From positions 1 to 53,678 of the forward strand of contig FZLS01000011.1 in assembly GCA_900197625.1 (NCBI GenBank): a stretch of 53,678 nt of DNA. Reading direction: 5' to 3'. A program made the translations under genes and the position numbers. Under the pieces are notes generated by a model. It saw only the letters and a program-made list of their open reading frames with translations. It had not been told where the DNA came from and ran no database searches. Numbering within the stretch: the stretch's first letter is position 1; the number at the start of each line of letters is the position of its first letter. Below are positions 51,730-53,678 of the stretch, in pieces. This stretch comes from Rhodobacteraceae bacterium Water-Bin34. GTDB taxonomy: Bacteria > Pseudomonadota > Alphaproteobacteria > Rhodobacterales > Rhodobacteraceae.

Positions 51730-53615
51730 CAAACCCAAAACTTGGAACATGTTATTATCCTGAGCACTGGCCTCGAGAAATGTGGGAGAAAGATGCTTCT
51801 CGCATGGTTGAACTAGGCTTGTCTTGGGTTCGAATAGGAGAATTTTGTTGGAGTAGAATTGAGCCAAAGGAAGGAGAGTACGATTTTGAGTGGTTGGATG
51901 CTGCTATAGATGTTTTGCGCAGGCATAATTTAGATATAATAATGGGAACTCCAACTGCCACGCCTCCTAAATGGGTGCTGGATAAATATCCCGACATGCT
52001 TGCAGTTGATAAAATGGGCAATGAGCGAAGATTTGGATCGCGTCGACATTATTGTTTCAGCCATTTGGGGTATAGGAATGAAGCTGCACGAATTACTCGT
52101 ATAATTGCAAAAAGATATGGTTCAAAAGTACAGGCATGGCAAACAGATAATGAGTACGGATGCCATGACACTACATTGTCATATAGCATGGCTGCCTTAA
52201 CTGGATTTAGAGATTGGTTGTCACAAAAATATCAGTCACCTGATGCATTGAACAAAGCATGGGGAAATGTATTCTGGTCTATGGAAATAAATGAATTTTC
52301 AGATATTGAACTGCCTAATTTAACTGTTACAGAACCTAACCCATCCCACGTAATGGACTTTAGACGTTATACATCTGACCAAGTTGTTGCTTTTAATAGA
52401 GTTCAAGTAAATATTTTACGAGAATTTACTAAGAAACCGTTAATACACAATTATATGGGAAGAATTACTGCATTTGACCATTATGATGTTGGTGCAGATC
52501 TAGATATTGCCAGTTGGGATAGTTACCCTCTTGGTTTTTTAGAAATGATATCTGATGCGGATGAAAGCTTTAAAGCAAAATATGCTTATCAGGGGGATCC
52601 AGACTTTCAATCATTTCATCATGATCTGTATAGGGCAGTCGGGCGTAATCGTTGGTGGGTTATGGAGCAACAGCCAGGCCCAGTTAATTGGGCATCATAT
52701 AATCCTGCACCATTAAAAGGGATGGTTCGTCTTTGGTCTTGGGAAGCAATTGCTCATGGCGCTGAGACAGTTTGTTATTTCAGATGGCGTCAAGCTCCAT
52801 TTGCTCAAGAACAAATGCATGCTGGTTTATTGCGTGTAGATGATGAACCAGCACCTGCTTGGGAAGAAATAATAGAGCTTAATAATGAAATAAAATCATT
52901 AACTGGCATAGAGCAGGTAACATCAAATGTTGCATTAATCTTTGACTACCCATCTCAATGGGCTTGGGAAATACAACCACAAGCTTCAAATTTTGATTAT
53001 TTTCATGAAGTTTTTGATACGTATAGTTGCTTGAAAAAGCTTGGTGTAGATGTTGATATTTGTTCCAGTGATGACAAAAACCTTAATAATTATCAGATTG
53101 TTTTTGCGCCAAGTTTATTTTTAACAAACAACATAATAGATAATTGCTCTGCACATTTAGTCATAGGCCCAAGATTTAATTCAAAAAGTAAAGATTTCCA
53201 AATTCCTCATTCATTGCCACCGAATGTTCCAGGATTAAATGTGATGGTAGAGCGTGTGGAAACGATAAGGCCAAATATGTCTAGACCCTTAAAGGGATCA
53301 GGATCTGTAGTTAGGTGGATAGAAGATATTTCCCATAATGCATCAGTTATTGAAGAAACAGAATGTGGAGATCCAATAGTATTACAGCAAAACAACAAAA
53401 CATATTTAGCCGGTTGTTTAGATCAAAAAGCAAAATTAAGATTATTTAAGAAATTACTTCAAGATCAAAATCTTGATTATTTGGAAATGCCTAACGGTGT
53501 AAGGCAGAGATTTACAAAAAACCATAGATTTATTTGGAATTATAGTAATCAAAATCAAACAATTGATGGTATTTTATTGCAGCCAGCGGATGTAAAAATT
53601 ATTTCAAAAAATTAA
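51726..53615 (+). CDS. GH42 beta-galactosidase
   Basis: A 629-residue enzyme without a signal peptide. The barrel has GTPTATPPKWVLDKYPDML, then the acid/base E143 in QTDNEYGCH and the nucleophile E314 in WWVMEQQPGPVNW. The trimerisation domain follows. Some GH42 enzymes bind zinc through four cysteines in the barrel; here C110 and C146 are present but the CxC group after NEYGC is absent, so zinc is unlikely to be held the usual way. It releases beta-galactose. Its ATG overlaps the GH36 stop. Only 63 AT-rich bases follow to the window end. Confidence 0.92.
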   Translation: MTNPKLGTCYYPEHWPREMWEKDASRMVELGLSWVRIGEFCWSRIEPKEGEYDFEWLDAAIDVLRRHNLDIIMGTPTATPPKWVLDKYPDMLAVDKMGNERRFGSRRHYCFSHLGYRNEAARITRIIAKRYGSKVQAWQTDNEYGCHDTTLSYSMAALTGFRDWLSQKYQSPDALNKAWGNVFWSMEINEFSDIELPNLTVTEPNPSHVMDFRRYTSDQVVAFNRVQVNILREFTKKPLIHNYMGRITAFDHYDVGADLDIASWDSYPLGFLEMISDADESFKAKYAYQGDPDFQSFHHDLYRAVGRNRWWVMEQQPGPVNWASYNPAPLKGMVRLWSWEAIAHGAETVCYFRWRQAPFAQEQMHAGLLRVDDEPAPAWEEIIELNNEIKSLTGIEQVTSNVALIFDYPSQWAWEIQPQASNFDYFHEVFDTYSCLKKLGVDVDICSSDDKNLNNYQIVFAPSLFLTNNIIDNCSAHLVIGPRFNSKSKDFQIPHSLPPNVPGLNVMVERVETIRPNMSRPLKGSGSVVRWIEDISHNASVIEETECGDPIVLQQNNKTYLAGCLDQKAKLRLFKKLLQDQNLDYLEMPNGVRQRFTKNHRFIWNYSNQNQTIDGILLQPADVKIISKN

Positions 53616-53678
53616 TAGCAATATTTTACTAACCTTGCGTATTAATAATTTCAGTTTTCCATGTTTTACAATTGATTT

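Noticed and set aside
1-53678. Mobile element, prophage, CRISPR array, tRNA or rRNA
   Set aside because: No transposase, integrase, repeat-spacer array, terminal inverted repeats or structural RNA signature was seen on either strand.

Overview
The window looks like chromosomal DNA of an AT-rich, gene-dense marine-type alphaproteobacterium. The evidence is the low G+C visible throughout (not computed), short intergenic gaps, an Agl-type alpha-glucoside operon (aglEFGAK with a divergent LacI regulator), RutR-like TetR regulators with RutR-type boxes, a TctDE/TctCBA tricarboxylate module and many ABC importers. A streamlined low-G+C Rhodobacterales-like or similar planktonic lineage would fit, but this is inference: no rRNA or marker gene is present. 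I see no insertion sequence, prophage, tRNA, rRNA or CRISPR array.

Layout. (1) 1-5361: the 3' end of an unidentified gene, a Gph-like HAD phosphatase, a phosphonate-type ABC importer (phnD-phnC-phnE-phnE) and a HAD class IIA protein whose motif I lacks the second Asp. (2) 5423-6061: a secreted protein of unknown function on the minus strand. (3) 6139-14010: a LacI-family regulator divergent from an alpha-glucoside uptake and hydrolysis operon. Perfect and degenerate copies of the same palindrome lie between them. (4) 14108-25316: reductive pyrimidine catabolism. It comprises PreT and PreA, a DMT permease, two tandem RutR-like TetR paralogs, an amidohydrolase of the beta-ureidopropionase/carbamoylase type, dihydropyrimidinase and a four-gene ABC importer with an NMT1/THI5-like binding protein. 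(5) 25513-27580: RmuC and a YfcG-like glutathione transferase. (6) 27614-33758: an orphan periplasmic binding protein, TctE kinase and TctD regulator on the minus strand, divergent from tctCBA. (7) 33947-39288: a complete dipeptide-type ABC importer. (8) 39407-40252: a YeeE/YedE pair. (9) 40307-42151: HtpG. (10) 42327-53615: galM, galT, galK, a sugar ABC importer with its ATPase on the opposite strand, a GH36 alpha-galactosidase and a GH42 beta-galactosidase.

How it works together. Most of the window is scavenging. Six importers (phosphonate-type, alpha-glucoside, pyrimidine-linked, tricarboxylate, peptide, galactoside) sit beside the cytoplasmic enzymes or regulators for their substrates. 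In five operons where the binding-protein gene comes first, a hairpin separates it from the membrane-protein genes. In all five the binding-protein gene also carries a strong Shine-Dalgarno sequence. This suggests a common way of making more binding protein than permease.

The points most worth following are the joint alpha- plus beta-galactosidase locus (a candidate pathway for algal galactosylglycerol or digalactosylglycerol), the binding protein overlapped with the TctE kinase gene (a candidate three-component sensor), the tandem RutR paralogs, and the unusual HAD protein attached to the phosphonate-type importer. None of these is proven to be a new system by the sequence alone.
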